64,000 nucleotides of DNA from CAIPAT01 sp041665605 (GTDB lineage Bacteria > Verrucomicrobiota > Lentisphaeria > Victivallales > Victivallaceae): the NCBI GenBank assembly GCA_041665605.1, contig JBAYIO010000005.1, forward strand, positions 31,080 to 95,079, given 5' to 3'. The translations under genes were made by a program, and so were the position numbers. The notes beneath the pieces were generated by a model. That model was not told where the DNA came from. It did no database searches and was given only the letters and a program-made list of their open reading frames with translations. Shown here one piece after another: positions 34,258 through 43,252 of this stretch. The first letter of the stretch is position 1. The number at the start of each line of letters is the position of its first letter.

Positions 34258-35496
34258 TTACCGGCGTCCGCCGCCACCCATTCCGCCGGCTCTGCCGCCG
34301 CCAAATCCACCGCCACCCGTTCCGCCGCCGGAATAGGCCTGATGGAAATTGCCGACTCGCATTGATTGTCCGTAATTTCGCTGTCCGCCTCCCGCATTCG
34401 GGATGGCGCCGGGGCGTGATTCCTGCCGGTTTATCGATTGCTCATAAGCATTGATCCGGTTATCAAAATTATTGATATTGACGTTGGCGTTGTTGTATAC
34501 CGGTTTCGGCACGGGGCGCGGCGTCGGTCTCGGATGCGGACGGTTATGATGATGCCAGTACCAGTTTACCGGATAATAGGAGCCGCCGACACAATAAGTA
34601 TAGCCGTAACCGTCGTCCGGAGTATAGTTGAAATTATTATCAGCCGGTATTGGCTGAGTCTGCTGGCTGCTGTCTGTGCCGCCGCCGGATGCGTCTGCTG
34701 TTTGAGACGCATTGGCTGAAGCGCTGGAATTATCGGTGGCGGCAGCGTTATTGTCCTGATCCGGCGCGGGAATATCCTCCTGCGGCGGAGGGTTATTCTG
34801 AGTGTTCATGGACGCTGCATATTCTCCATAAATGTTCAGGTATTTATTGATAATATCCACTGAACGGTTGACGCTTTCGGTGAAAACCGGAATGCCGTTG
34901 ACCTTCTGATATGTGGCCTGGGCGCCTGTCGGATAAATATATCCGGTCCAGACATCGTCCGGCGGCAGATTTACGCCATCCAGCAGCACTCTTTTGCTTT
35001 TAATCGGCTTCCCGGTGGTGACTTCCTGGACTTCCACTATGCAACCCTGCTGGATCGGACCGACTGATTTAATTTTCACTAAGCGGCGCAATGCAAAAAC
35101 GGCATACCTCAAATCTGCCGGATTGATGTTGATGTCGGCGCCGGCAAGTTTCTGCTGGACTTCTTTTTTGATCGCCTCCAGACGGGTTTTTTCGGTGCCG
35201 GCAACATCTTCCATTTCCGAAGATGAGTATTGCTTGACTTTCGCATCAAACTGCCGGCTTGCCACCGGCGTATAACCAAACCGTTTCTGGATATCCGCCG
35301 GAAGGTTGGTGAACGCAAGTCCGCGCAGAATGTAATTGCCGCCGGCATCAGTATAGCCGATATCAATTCCGGAAGGGTTTACTCCCTCAATGGTGATATT
35401 TTTATAAACTGTGCCATCGACAGTCTGGATATCTTCCGCATAGGCAAGACAGGGAAACAACATGAGCCCGGTAAGCAGGAACAGCAGTTTTTTCAT
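34258..35496 (-). CDS. Secreted protein with low-complexity and Gly-rich C-terminus
   Basis: This 412-residue protein has a signal peptide (cleavage near AYA-ED). Residues of about 20-240 are ordinary globular sequence with no family recognised. From about 245 a Gln/Asn/Ala/Ser/Pro-rich linker follows, then NWYWHHHNRPHPRPTPRPVP, an Asn-rich stretch, and a C-terminal Gly-rich tail ending in GGMGGGGRR. Such tails suggest an extracellular or surface-associated protein. CGGAG precedes the ATG. Confidence 0.65.
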   Translation of the reverse strand: MKKLLFLLTGLMLFPCLAYAEDIQTVDGTVYKNITIEGVNPSGIDIGYTDAGGNYILRGLAFTNLPADIQKRFGYTPVASRQFDAKVKQYSSSEMEDVAGTEKTRLEAIKKEVQQKLAGADININPADLRYAVFALRRLVKIKSVGPIQQGCIVEVQEVTTGKPIKSKRVLLDGVNLPPDDVWTGYIYPTGAQATYQKVNGIPVFTESVNRSVDIINKYLNIYGEYAASMNTQNNPPPQEDIPAPDQDNNAAATDNSSASANASQTADASGGGTDSSQQTQPIPADNNFNYTPDDGYGYTYCVGGSYYPVNWYWHHHNRPHPRPTPRPVPKPVYNNANVNINNFDNRINAYEQSINRQESRPGAIPNAGGGQRNYGQSMRVGNFHQAYSGGGTGGGGFGGGRAGGMGGGGRR

Positions 35497-35552
35497 CTTT
35501 CCGCTCCGTCTGTTAAGGATTATTTTCGGTTTTCTCTCTGATCACTATATAC

Positions 35553-35580
35553 TATTGACCGGAATTCCAATTAGTCAATA
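35553..35580. promoter_or_regulatory. 7-bp inverted repeat upstream of the Gly-rich protein gene
   Basis: TATTGAC (35553-35559) and GTCAATA (35574-35580) surround a GGAATTCC palindrome, 57 bases upstream of the gene starting at 35496. On the minus strand this includes a TTGACT that could be a -35 box. Candidate operator or promoter region. Confidence 0.3.
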
Positions 35581-35624
35581 AAAAATAAACAGCGGTATTC
35601 CTTAATCTCAATAAAGCAAGTTTA

Positions 35625-36782
35625 TTATTCCTGGTTATGCCCGGTTTCCGGTTTCTCTGCGGTGGTTTGATCCAGCTCGGTTGTTTTGCGGTGGTCCTGG
35701 TATACGGCATACTGAATCAGGCTCATGAACAGCAGCATCAGCATCGCCTGGGAGAGAATCACCATGTCGATTTTGTAATCACCCCAGAGCAGCGGCAGAA
35801 CGCTGAGTCCGATGATCAGGGCCATCAGATGCACCATCTGGACGGCGCGTTTCCGGCTCATGCCCATTTTTACGAAACGGTGCGAAAGATGATTATGATC
35901 CCCGATGTATATGGGTTTGTGGTGGTAAAGCCGGATTACAACCACGGAAAAGGTGTCGAACAGCGGGATTGCCAGGATGAACAGCGGGATCAGGATTGGA
36001 AAACGGGTAAGTGAATAATCACGGGAGAAGTAAGTGACGCTGGCGCTCATTACCGCCAGCAGATACCCCAGCAGATGGCTGCCGGAATCGCCCATGAAGA
36101 TAGTTGCCGGGGAGTGGTTGAAAAACCAGAATCCGACACAGATGCCGCAGGTAAGCGCTCCGAATACGGCGATAAAATATTGGCCGTTCATGGCGGCTAC
36201 GGCGGTGAAAAGCGCCATTGCGATTGTAACTGTTCCCACCGCCAGCCCGTCCATGTTGTCAAAGAAATTGATGGCATTGATCAGCAGCATGATCCAGAAC
36301 ACCGAGATGCACCAGATGACGGCCGGGTTGTTGAAAAATACGCTTATTTTGATGCCGCCTAAAGAAACGGCGACGGCGGCAATGACAAACTGGCCGAGGA
36401 ACTTGGTGCCGGCGTTGAGCGCAAATTTGTCATCGAGCAAGCCCAGCGCCGTGGCGAGAAATGCGCCTAGGCATATAAAAAACACTCTGCCTCCGACATA
36501 ATTTACGCCGGAGATGTTATTGCCCAGGTCTTTGGAGACCGTTCCGGAATTGAACGCGTTAATTGCGACATAACCCAGAATGATCGCGAGAATCCACGCT
36601 GAAAACATTGCGGCGCCGCCCAGCAGCGGAGTAGCCTTGGCGTGTTTTTTGTGGTCTTCGCACTTGGGGCGGTCCATGAAATCAGTCTTTTCAGCGATTT
36701 TCTGAAAAACCGGAGTAAAGCCCAGCGACAGTACTGCACCAAGAAGAAACACAAACAAGTAAAGGTGCTGCCATAAAATCAT
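35625..36782 (-). CDS. WecA/TagO-like undecaprenyl-phosphate sugar-1-phosphate transferase
   Basis: This 385-residue membrane protein has about ten hydrophobic segments. KATPLLGGAAMF, NAINFFDNMDGLAVG (the Asp-rich catalytic loop) and FMGDSGSHLLGYLLA are signature segments of the MraY/WecA/TagO family. LYHHKPIYIGDHNHLSHRFV is the HIS-rich loop of the WecA/TagO branch rather than MraY. It starts a lipid-linked glycan such as O-antigen or a secondary cell-wall polymer. AAGGA precedes the ATG. Confidence 0.88.
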   Translation of the reverse strand: MILWQHLYLFVFLLGAVLSLGFTPVFQKIAEKTDFMDRPKCEDHKKHAKATPLLGGAAMFSAWILAIILGYVAINAFNSGTVSKDLGNNISGVNYVGGRVFFICLGAFLATALGLLDDKFALNAGTKFLGQFVIAAVAVSLGGIKISVFFNNPAVIWCISVFWIMLLINAINFFDNMDGLAVGTVTIAMALFTAVAAMNGQYFIAVFGALTCGICVGFWFFNHSPATIFMGDSGSHLLGYLLAVMSASVTYFSRDYSLTRFPILIPLFILAIPLFDTFSVVVIRLYHHKPIYIGDHNHLSHRFVKMGMSRKRAVQMVHLMALIIGLSVLPLLWGDYKIDMVILSQAMLMLLFMSLIQYAVYQDHRKTTELDQTTAEKPETGHNQE

Positions 36783-36806
36783 TTAGATTCCTTCGTATTT
36801 GTTTTT

Positions 36807-36832
36807 ACTTTCACATTGAAAAATGCGAAAGT
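36807..36832. promoter_or_regulatory. 10-bp inverted repeat (one mismatch) in a divergent gap
   Basis: ACTTTCACAT (36807-36816) and ATGCGAAAGT (36823-36832) are symmetric with one mismatch. They lie between the divergent WecA-like and radical SAM genes. Candidate operator, no further support. Confidence 0.25.
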
Positions 36833-36906
36833 TTCAGTATTCTTAAATCCATTAGTATTTCTACTATAGCAGATATTGTTTAATTTAAAAATAGAAGATT
36901 ATAATT

Positions 36907-37854
36907 ATGAGATCACAATATGTGTTCGGCCCGGTTGCTTCCAGGCGGCTCGGGATATCGCTCGGGATTGATCTGGTGCCGTCTAAAACCTGTTCGCTGA
37001 ACTGCGTTTACTGCGAAGCCGGTGAAACCGATGCGCTTTTACTGGATCGCAGGGAATATGTTCCGATCGACGATGTTCTGACACAGCTCGAAAAGGTGCT
37101 GGAGTCAAACATTAAAATTGATTATCTGACTTTCTCCGGGGCCGGGGAGCCGACGCTGAATTCCGGGCTGGGACGGGTCGTTGATTTCATCAAGTCCCGC
37201 TATCCGCAGTATCCGGTCTGTCTGCTGACTAACGGAACCCTGCTGGGCGATCCGCAGTTGCAGCGGGAGATTGAAAAAGTTGACCTGGTGATTCCTTCGC
37301 TGGACGCATCCTCGCAGGAGGAGTTTGAAAAGATCAACCGCCCGGTTAAAGGACTGGATTTTGACTCATTATGCCGGGGGTTGTTCGAATATGGCCGGAA
37401 GCGCACTTCCAAAGTATGGCTGGAACTGTTTATTGTTCCCGGTGTAAATGATTCGGACGAGTCTATCGCGAGATTTGCCGGAATTGTCAAAGCCATTAAT
37501 CCGGATAAAGTTCAATTGAATACTCTGGACCGTCCCGGCTGTGTTGACTGGATCAAGCCTTCTTCGCGCGAAAACACGCTGCGGTTTGTCCGGGCGCTGG
37601 AGCCGTTTGTGCCGGTGGAGGCCGTCGGCCCTTTCAGATACAAGAGCGCCGCGCTGCGGTCGGATGTCAGGCTTGAGGAATTTGATCAGAAGATAATGGA
37701 TCTGGTGGGCCGCCGCCCCTGTACTGTTGACGATTTGCGGGTGGCCCTGGGCGCCGATGAGAAAACGGTGAAGGCGCATCTCGACATTCTGCTGCGTTCC
37801 GGCAGGATTCAATCCGAGCGGCAGCCACGTGGCGATTTCTTCAGTCTCGCCTGA
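36907..37854 (+). CDS. Radical SAM protein with C-terminal winged-helix-like domain
   Basis: This 315-residue protein has the SAM-cluster motif TCSLNCVYC (Cys-x3-Cys-x2-Cys) near residue 30, and FSGAGEPTLN and LLTNGTLL as typical radical SAM strands. The N-terminal FGPVASRRLGISLGIDLVPS is typical of a subgroup of small Fe-S oxidoreductases. The last 65 residues (RRPCTVDDLRVALGADEKTV and so on) look like a winged helix. The substrate is unknown. It is divergent from the WecA-like gene. Confidence 0.8.
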   Translation: MRSQYVFGPVASRRLGISLGIDLVPSKTCSLNCVYCEAGETDALLLDRREYVPIDDVLTQLEKVLESNIKIDYLTFSGAGEPTLNSGLGRVVDFIKSRYPQYPVCLLTNGTLLGDPQLQREIEKVDLVIPSLDASSQEEFEKINRPVKGLDFDSLCRGLFEYGRKRTSKVWLELFIVPGVNDSDESIARFAGIVKAINPDKVQLNTLDRPGCVDWIKPSSRENTLRFVRALEPFVPVEAVGPFRYKSAALRSDVRLEEFDQKIMDLVGRRPCTVDDLRVALGADEKTVKAHLDILLRSGRIQSERQPRGDFFSLA

Positions 37855-37910
37855 AACCGCGGACACAACAGACACAACGGACATACAAGTCCATGCAGGC
37901 TGATAAATAA

Positions 37911-38588
37911 ATGACAGTTAAAAAAGAAGAATTTGTGGTATGGGCCGGCTGCACCAGGGACAAGGTGCTGCACGATGGGCAGACTTTAACTCCGTCGGCC
38001 GGGTGGATTTTTGTGGAGAGCGGGGATGCCGGATTGACGCGCCGCCTAAAGGCCGACGGGGATTACTGGCTTATGGTGCATCGCCGCCGCAATCGCATTG
38101 AGGCAACCGGACTGTGGGTTTCCGCTGAAGCAGTGAAGGCGGTTAAGTCCAGGCTGGAAGCGGAACGCTCCGACCCGGCACATTTGAAAAAACTGGAAGC
38201 GGGTAAAAAATACCGCGAGTCGAAACAGGAAAAATATGAAGTTGAATTTCGCAGTGCGGTTTTGTCCTTTCTGGCATTTGCCGGAAAATGGTCCGCGTTT
38301 GCGGAAACGCTTGCCGATGCCGTGACGGTTCATGCCGTACCTGTCGGCAGCGGCACCGTCGCCAGAACGCTGCGGATTCCGCTGGAACGCCGGGCGGAAG
38401 CGGCGGTGATTGCCTGGATGCGTCATCAGACGACCGCGTATGACAATATGTCCATTGCCCGCATCAAAGGCGAACGCCGCGAAGTCCGCCGCAAACTTGC
38501 TGAACGTTCACGCCAGCTCCTGAGCAAATACCGTTCCGGCGAAGACGTTGATACAACGCTCTGCCCGTTGGCAAAAGTATTGAAATGA
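37911..38588 (+). CDS. DUF2293-like protein
   Basis: This 225-residue cytoplasmic protein is rich in Lys, Arg and Glu. The C-terminal segment WMRHQTTAYDNMSIARIKGE, followed by REVRRKLAE, matches the conserved HxTxYD...RREVRR pattern of DUF2293. Its N-terminal half (WIFVESGDAGLTRRLKADGD) is not recognised. Function unknown. The stop overlaps the start of a possible 39-codon membrane peptide gene by ATGA. Confidence 0.6.
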   Translation: MTVKKEEFVVWAGCTRDKVLHDGQTLTPSAGWIFVESGDAGLTRRLKADGDYWLMVHRRRNRIEATGLWVSAEAVKAVKSRLEAERSDPAHLKKLEAGKKYRESKQEKYEVEFRSAVLSFLAFAGKWSAFAETLADAVTVHAVPVGSGTVARTLRIPLERRAEAAVIAWMRHQTTAYDNMSIARIKGERREVRRKLAERSRQLLSKYRSGEDVDTTLCPLAKVLK

Positions 38589-38704
38589 TGTCATTCCTTC
38601 CGGCAAAAATCAACATGCTCATTGCTATTTTCCTTGGATTTGCCGTGATTACCGGCTTTGGGGCTCTTGTTAAATGGCGTACATGGTGTATTTTTTATTC
38701 ATAA
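38585..38704 (+). CDS. Possible small membrane peptide (39 residues)
   Basis: An ATG at 38585 overlaps the stop of the upstream gene as ATGA, a classic coupling arrangement, and a second ATG follows directly. The predicted peptide has one continuous hydrophobic segment, MLIAIFLGFAVITGFGALV, followed by the basic KWR, the pattern of a single-pass small membrane protein. No family was recognised. It is short, so conservation is needed to confirm it. Confidence 0.4.
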   Translation: MMSFLPAKINMLIAIFLGFAVITGFGALVKWRTWCIFYS

Positions 38705-38730
38705 ATTCAGAAATCAGAAAGGATTGTTAT

Positions 38731-39303
38731 ATGCATAAAAGTCTGTTGATCGCGGCGGCGCTGGCTGTCGTTTTTTTTGCCGGCTGCGCCAGAGAAGTGA
38801 TTGTTCCCGAAGTGCTTCAGCAGACGGTGAACAGCAAAGTCTATACTAAATGCAATCTGTGGTATCAGAACCCGGAGAAAATGTCCTGCGTCAATATTCA
38901 GAAAGGCAAGTTCATCCCGTTCGGCTCTGAAATCGAGATTGTCGGCGCGACTGAGCGCAAGGTTGTCTTTAAAGACATGAATGGCATTCAGTATACGATC
39001 AAGTTTGATGATTCGCTGATGATGGTTCCGGTTGAAACTTACATCCGGCAGATTTTTACCTTGTCTGATAAAGCTGAACAGACCAAAGACCTGGACCCGG
39101 CAGTTGTCGGCAAGCTTGAAAAAGGCATCGTCACCGCCGGCATGAACCGGCGCGACGTTTTGCTGGCATACGGAACTCCGGCGGCATTCAGAACCCCGAC
39201 GCTGGAAAACAGCACCTGGATTTACTGGGTTGATGATAATTCAACGATAAGAGTGGTTTTTCGTGCCGATAAAGTTAAAACTATCTTAAATTTTAATGAC
39301 TGA
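38731..39303 (+). CDS. Lipoprotein with SmpA/BamE-like domain
   Basis: This 190-residue protein starts at the ATG at 38731, which has AGAAAGGA upstream. An in-frame ATG at 38674 does not. The lipobox FAGC is at about residue 20. The last part (KGIVTAGMNRRDVLLAYGTP, then IYWVDDNSTIRVVF) follows the SmpA/BamE fold, which in proteobacteria binds the BamA machine. The middle part is not recognised. It is 29 bases upstream of the UDP-xylose synthase gene. Confidence 0.65.
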   Translation: MHKSLLIAAALAVVFFAGCAREVIVPEVLQQTVNSKVYTKCNLWYQNPEKMSCVNIQKGKFIPFGSEIEIVGATERKVVFKDMNGIQYTIKFDDSLMMVPVETYIRQIFTLSDKAEQTKDLDPAVVGKLEKGIVTAGMNRRDVLLAYGTPAAFRTPTLENSTWIYWVDDNSTIRVVFRADKVKTILNFND

Positions 39304-39332
39304 AAAATAAATATCCGGAAGAGCAAAGAATC

Positions 39333-40274
39333 ATGAGTAAAAAAGCAATTCTTGTTACAGGCGGCGGCGGTTTTATCGGTTCCCATCTGTGTGATCGTCT
39401 GCTTAAAGACGGTCATGACGTGATCTGCGTGGACAATTTTTACACCGGCTCGAAAGACAACATCCGCCATCTGCTTGCCCACCCTGATTTCGAACTTATC
39501 CGTCACGATATTACCATGCCGCTGTTTCTTGAGGTCGATGCCATATACAATCTGGCGTGTCCGGCGTCGCCGGTCCATTATCAGAACAATCCGATCCATA
39601 CCACCAAGACCTGTGTGATGGGCGCGATCAACATGCTCGGGATTGCCCAGCGGCTTAAAATCCCGATACTTCAGTCTTCCACTTCGGAGGTGTACGGCAA
39701 TCCGCTGGAGCACCCGCAGAAGGAGTCTTACTGGGGCAACGTCAATTGCATCGGCCTGCGCAGTTGCTACGATGAAGGCAAGCGTTGTGCGGAAACGCTG
39801 TTTTTTGACTACAACCGCCAATGCGGAGTTCAGATCAAAGTGGTGCGCATTTTCAACACTTACGGTCCGAGAATGCTGCCGAACGACGGGCGCGTGGTCA
39901 GTAATTTCATTGTCCAGGCACTGAGCAATCAGGACATTTCCATTTACGGCGACGGCTCCCAGACGAGAAGTTTCTGCTACGTTTCCGACCTGGTTGAAGG
40001 TCTGGTCAGAATGATGGATACGCCTTCGGAAATTACCGGTCCGATCAATCTCGGGAATCCCGGCGAGTTCACCATGCTGGAACTTGCCGATCTGGTGATC
40101 GAGATGACCGGTTCGAAATCCCGCAAGGTTTTCAAGCCGCTTCCCCAGGACGACCCGTCCAAGCGCAAACCCGATATAACACGGGCCGGTGAAGTTCTCG
40201 GCTGGAAACCGACCGTTCAGCTTCGTGAAGGGCTCCAGAGAACAATCGACTATTTTATTTCCAGAACGAAATGA
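39333..40274 (+). CDS. UDP-glucuronate decarboxylase (UDP-xylose synthase)
   Basis: This 313-residue SDR protein has GGGGFIGSHL (NAD-binding), LACPASPVHYQ, SSTSEVYGNP and YDEGKR with the catalytic Tyr and Lys. RMLPNDGRVVSNFI and YGDGSQTRSFCYV are typical of UXS enzymes. It makes UDP-xylose from UDP-glucuronate, for surface glycans. Its stop overlaps the murF start by ATGA, so it sits in an operon with cell-wall synthesis genes. Confidence 0.88.
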   Translation: MSKKAILVTGGGGFIGSHLCDRLLKDGHDVICVDNFYTGSKDNIRHLLAHPDFELIRHDITMPLFLEVDAIYNLACPASPVHYQNNPIHTTKTCVMGAINMLGIAQRLKIPILQSSTSEVYGNPLEHPQKESYWGNVNCIGLRSCYDEGKRCAETLFFDYNRQCGVQIKVVRIFNTYGPRMLPNDGRVVSNFIVQALSNQDISIYGDGSQTRSFCYVSDLVEGLVRMMDTPSEITGPINLGNPGEFTMLELADLVIEMTGSKSRKVFKPLPQDDPSKRKPDITRAGEVLGWKPTVQLREGLQRTIDYFISRTK

Positions 40275-41671
40275 TTACTGAACTTTTTACTTTACAGGAA
40301 ATCGCGCAGGCTTCCGGCGGGCAGTGGCACAAAAAACCGGCATCGCTGGTAAGCATTGCCGCAGTGAAGACAGACTCCCGCGAGGATTGCTCGAACGCGC
40401 TTTTCATCGCCTTGTCCGGTGAAAATTTTGACGCCCATGACTTTCTGCCGAAAGCGGTTGCCGCCGGGGCTGCGGCGCTGTGCATCAACCGGAAGTTTGC
40501 CGGCCGGCTCGACCCTGCCTGGCAGATCCCGGTGCTGCTGACTGATGACACGCTCCTGGCTTATCAGCAGCTTGGCGCGTTTCATAAAAATCGTCTGAAA
40601 GGGCTTAAAACCGTAGCGGTGACCGGCAGCATGGGCAAAACCAGCGTCAAGGAAATCATCCGCTCGATCCTGGTTGCCGCCGCCGGGCCTGATGCAGTCC
40701 ATGCGACAGTCGGCAATACCAATAATCAGGTAGGAGTGCCTCAAAATCTGCTTGCGCTGACTGCTCAACATAAATATGCCGTAATCGAAATGGGAACGAA
40801 TCATCACGGCGAAATAGAACCTTTGAGCCGGTGCACCCGCCCGGATGTCGCGGTTATAAATTCAATCGGCCCCTGTCATCTGGAGCATTTGCACGACCTG
40901 GACGGCGTTGCCAGGGAAAAATCGATGATTTTAGCGCATCTGAATCCCGCCGGAACGGCGGTTATTCCCGATGTTTCCAGCGGGATGCAGATTATTGAGG
41001 CGGCTGCCGCCGGATTCAACACAATGCGTTTTGGAACTACCGCGGCGGCGGACGTCAGGGCTGCCTACCTGGGCGGAAAACTGCACGGCAGCGCCCTTGA
41101 ACTTACTTTCAAATGCCTGAATAACCAGTCCCGCCGCTTCGAGTGGCTGCTTTCCGGAGCCCATCAGGCCGCGAATGCCGCCGCCGGAGCATGCGCCGCG
41201 ATTGCGCTGGGAATTGATCCCGACTGCATTGTTGCCGGACTGAAAAATTGCGTCCTGCCGGGCATGCGCATGAAAATCAGCGAGAAGAATGGCGTTACCT
41301 GGATCAATGACGCTTACAACGCCAATCCCGGCAGCATGCTGGCCGCGCTGCACTGGCTGAATGAATTTGCCGAGCAGGACAAGCTGGTACTGGTGCTGGG
41401 CGATATGCTTGAACTGGGCAATGCCTCGCATGATGAGCACAAAAAAGTCGCCGCCGCCGCGCTGAAATTATTCCCGCGGGCTGAATTTTTCTTCGTCGGC
41501 GGCGGAATGGCCGCCGCGCTGAGTGAACTCAGGCCGGTCGCGGCTGTCATTGTCTGTGAAGATTCCGCCGAGGCCGCGAAAAAAGTTGAAAGCGCCCTGA
41601 TGCCTGGAAAGATGATTCTGCTTAAAGGTTCACGCGGGGTCCACCTGGAAAAGGTTGAACCGCAACTATGA
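40271..41671 (+). CDS. murF: UDP-MurNAc-tripeptide:D-Ala-D-Ala ligase
   Basis: This 466-residue protein has the Mur ligase P-loop VTGSMGKTSVKE (117-128), the GTNHHGEIEPLSR segment with a catalytic Glu/His, INDAYNANPGSM and LVLGDMLELG. It adds D-Ala-D-Ala to the peptidoglycan precursor. It overlaps uxs upstream and murE downstream by four bases each. The order murF-murE is the reverse of the usual dcw cluster order. Confidence 0.9.
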   Translation: MITELFTLQEIAQASGGQWHKKPASLVSIAAVKTDSREDCSNALFIALSGENFDAHDFLPKAVAAGAAALCINRKFAGRLDPAWQIPVLLTDDTLLAYQQLGAFHKNRLKGLKTVAVTGSMGKTSVKEIIRSILVAAAGPDAVHATVGNTNNQVGVPQNLLALTAQHKYAVIEMGTNHHGEIEPLSRCTRPDVAVINSIGPCHLEHLHDLDGVAREKSMILAHLNPAGTAVIPDVSSGMQIIEAAAAGFNTMRFGTTAAADVRAAYLGGKLHGSALELTFKCLNNQSRRFEWLLSGAHQAANAAAGACAAIALGIDPDCIVAGLKNCVLPGMRMKISEKNGVTWINDAYNANPGSMLAALHWLNEFAEQDKLVLVLGDMLELGNASHDEHKKVAAAALKLFPRAEFFFVGGGMAAALSELRPVAAVIVCEDSAEAAKKVESALMPGKMILLKGSRGVHLEKVEPQL

Positions 41672-43137
41672 AACCGGTAAATGAATATTTAGATTGTCTG
41701 AAACCCCTTGTCACCCATGTCCGGCTGGCTTCGGAACTGTTGATTTCCGGAGTTACCAATGATTCGAGAATGGTCGACAGAGGTTCGCTTTTCGTCGCCA
41801 TCAAAGGCGCGGCTGCTGACGGTCACCGCTTTATTGAAACGGCGATTAAAAAAGGCGCTTCGGCCATAATTTATTCTTCAACGCTGGATAAATTCATTCC
41901 CGGCGTGGATTACATTCAGGTGAAAGACACATATTTCGCCTATGCCCTGGCGATGGAATGTTTTCTCCGGTTTCCCGCCCGCGAACTGACGCTGCACGGC
42001 ATTACCGGAACTAAAGGCAAAACCACTACGGCGTTTGTGCTGGAAAAAATTATGACTGAAAGCGGCAGGCGCTGCGGTTTGATCACTACCGTCAAATACG
42101 CCGACGGCAGGAAAGTGCAGGAGGCGGCCAGGACCACGCCGGAAGCCGGCGAACTTCAGACATTGTTCCGGAACATGGCGGACAACGGCTGTACCGATGT
42201 GATCATGGAAGTGTCAAGCCACGGACTGGATCAGCACCGCACGGGCAGCGCCCGCTTTAAAACTGCGGTATTTACCAATCTCACCGGCGACCATCTTGAC
42301 TATCACCTGAATATGGAGAACTATTATCAGGCGAAGAAACTGATGTTCACCGAATATCTGGCTGAAGACGGCGCGATGATTGTCAATACTGACGACCCTT
42401 ACGGTGAGCGCCTGTTCAAAGAGTGCGGCGCCGGCCGCCGCGATTTGTCTTTCGGCAAAAAACAATCCTGCGCCTGTCAGATAAAGGATATTCAGCTTTC
42501 CTCGCTGGAAACAATCTTTACATTGCGTTTCGAAGGAAAGGATTTTAATTTCAGAACTAATTTAATTGGCGAACATAATATCTATAATCTCACCGGCGCT
42601 TTTCTCGCCGCGTATGTGTCCGGGCTTGACCCGGCAGAAATTGCCGCAACGATCGGAACCAGGATTAATATTCCCGGGCGGCTGCAGCAGTTTGTTTCCA
42701 GATCCGGCGTAAATTTCTTCGTGGACTACGCGCATACCGACGATGCGCTGGTGAAAGTGCTGACCATTTTAAAAACTATCGCCACCGGACGCATTATCAC
42801 GGTTTTCGGGTGCGGCGGCGACCGGGACCGCACCAAGCGGCCGCGCATGGGGGCTGCCGCCGCGCAATATTCCGACATGGTGATTCTGACCAATGACAAT
42901 CCGAGGACCGAAGACCCGCTGCGGATCATCGAAGAAATTAAACTCGGCATTCCGGAAGGCACGCTGTTCGTGGAACAGCCGGACCGCAGGCAGGCCATTC
43001 TGCTTGCCGCCGCCAGCGCCAGTCCCGGCGACATCGTGCTCGTTGCCGGCAAGGGCCACGAAAACTATCAGGAACAGAACGGCATCCACACTCACTTCGA
43101 CGACCGCGAAGTTGTCGCCGAAATCTGCGTTTGCTGA
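41668..43137 (+). CDS. murE: UDP-MurNAc-L-Ala-D-Glu:meso-diaminopimelate ligase
   Basis: This 489-residue protein has the P-loop TGTKGKTTT (113-121), VMEVSSHGLDQHR with the carbamylated-Lys/His region, and the substrate motif DNPR (410-413), which is specific for meso-diaminopimelate. The cell wall is therefore predicted to be of the meso-DAP type. GKGHENYQ is a further family segment. It overlaps murF by ATGA. Confidence 0.92.
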   Translation: MKPVNEYLDCLKPLVTHVRLASELLISGVTNDSRMVDRGSLFVAIKGAAADGHRFIETAIKKGASAIIYSSTLDKFIPGVDYIQVKDTYFAYALAMECFLRFPARELTLHGITGTKGKTTTAFVLEKIMTESGRRCGLITTVKYADGRKVQEAARTTPEAGELQTLFRNMADNGCTDVIMEVSSHGLDQHRTGSARFKTAVFTNLTGDHLDYHLNMENYYQAKKLMFTEYLAEDGAMIVNTDDPYGERLFKECGAGRRDLSFGKKQSCACQIKDIQLSSLETIFTLRFEGKDFNFRTNLIGEHNIYNLTGAFLAAYVSGLDPAEIAATIGTRINIPGRLQQFVSRSGVNFFVDYAHTDDALVKVLTILKTIATGRIITVFGCGGDRDRTKRPRMGAAAAQYSDMVILTNDNPRTEDPLRIIEEIKLGIPEGTLFVEQPDRRQAILLAAASASPGDIVLVAGKGHENYQEQNGIHTHFDDREVVAEICVC

Positions 43138-43252
43138 AGACTGCAAAAAATGAACTATTCAAAATTGCCAGGCGGCTGTATCCTGATTTCTATCCTTTAA
43201 ACGATATGAGAATATCCTGTTGCTGCTGAATCAATAAAAATTGCCTGATTTC

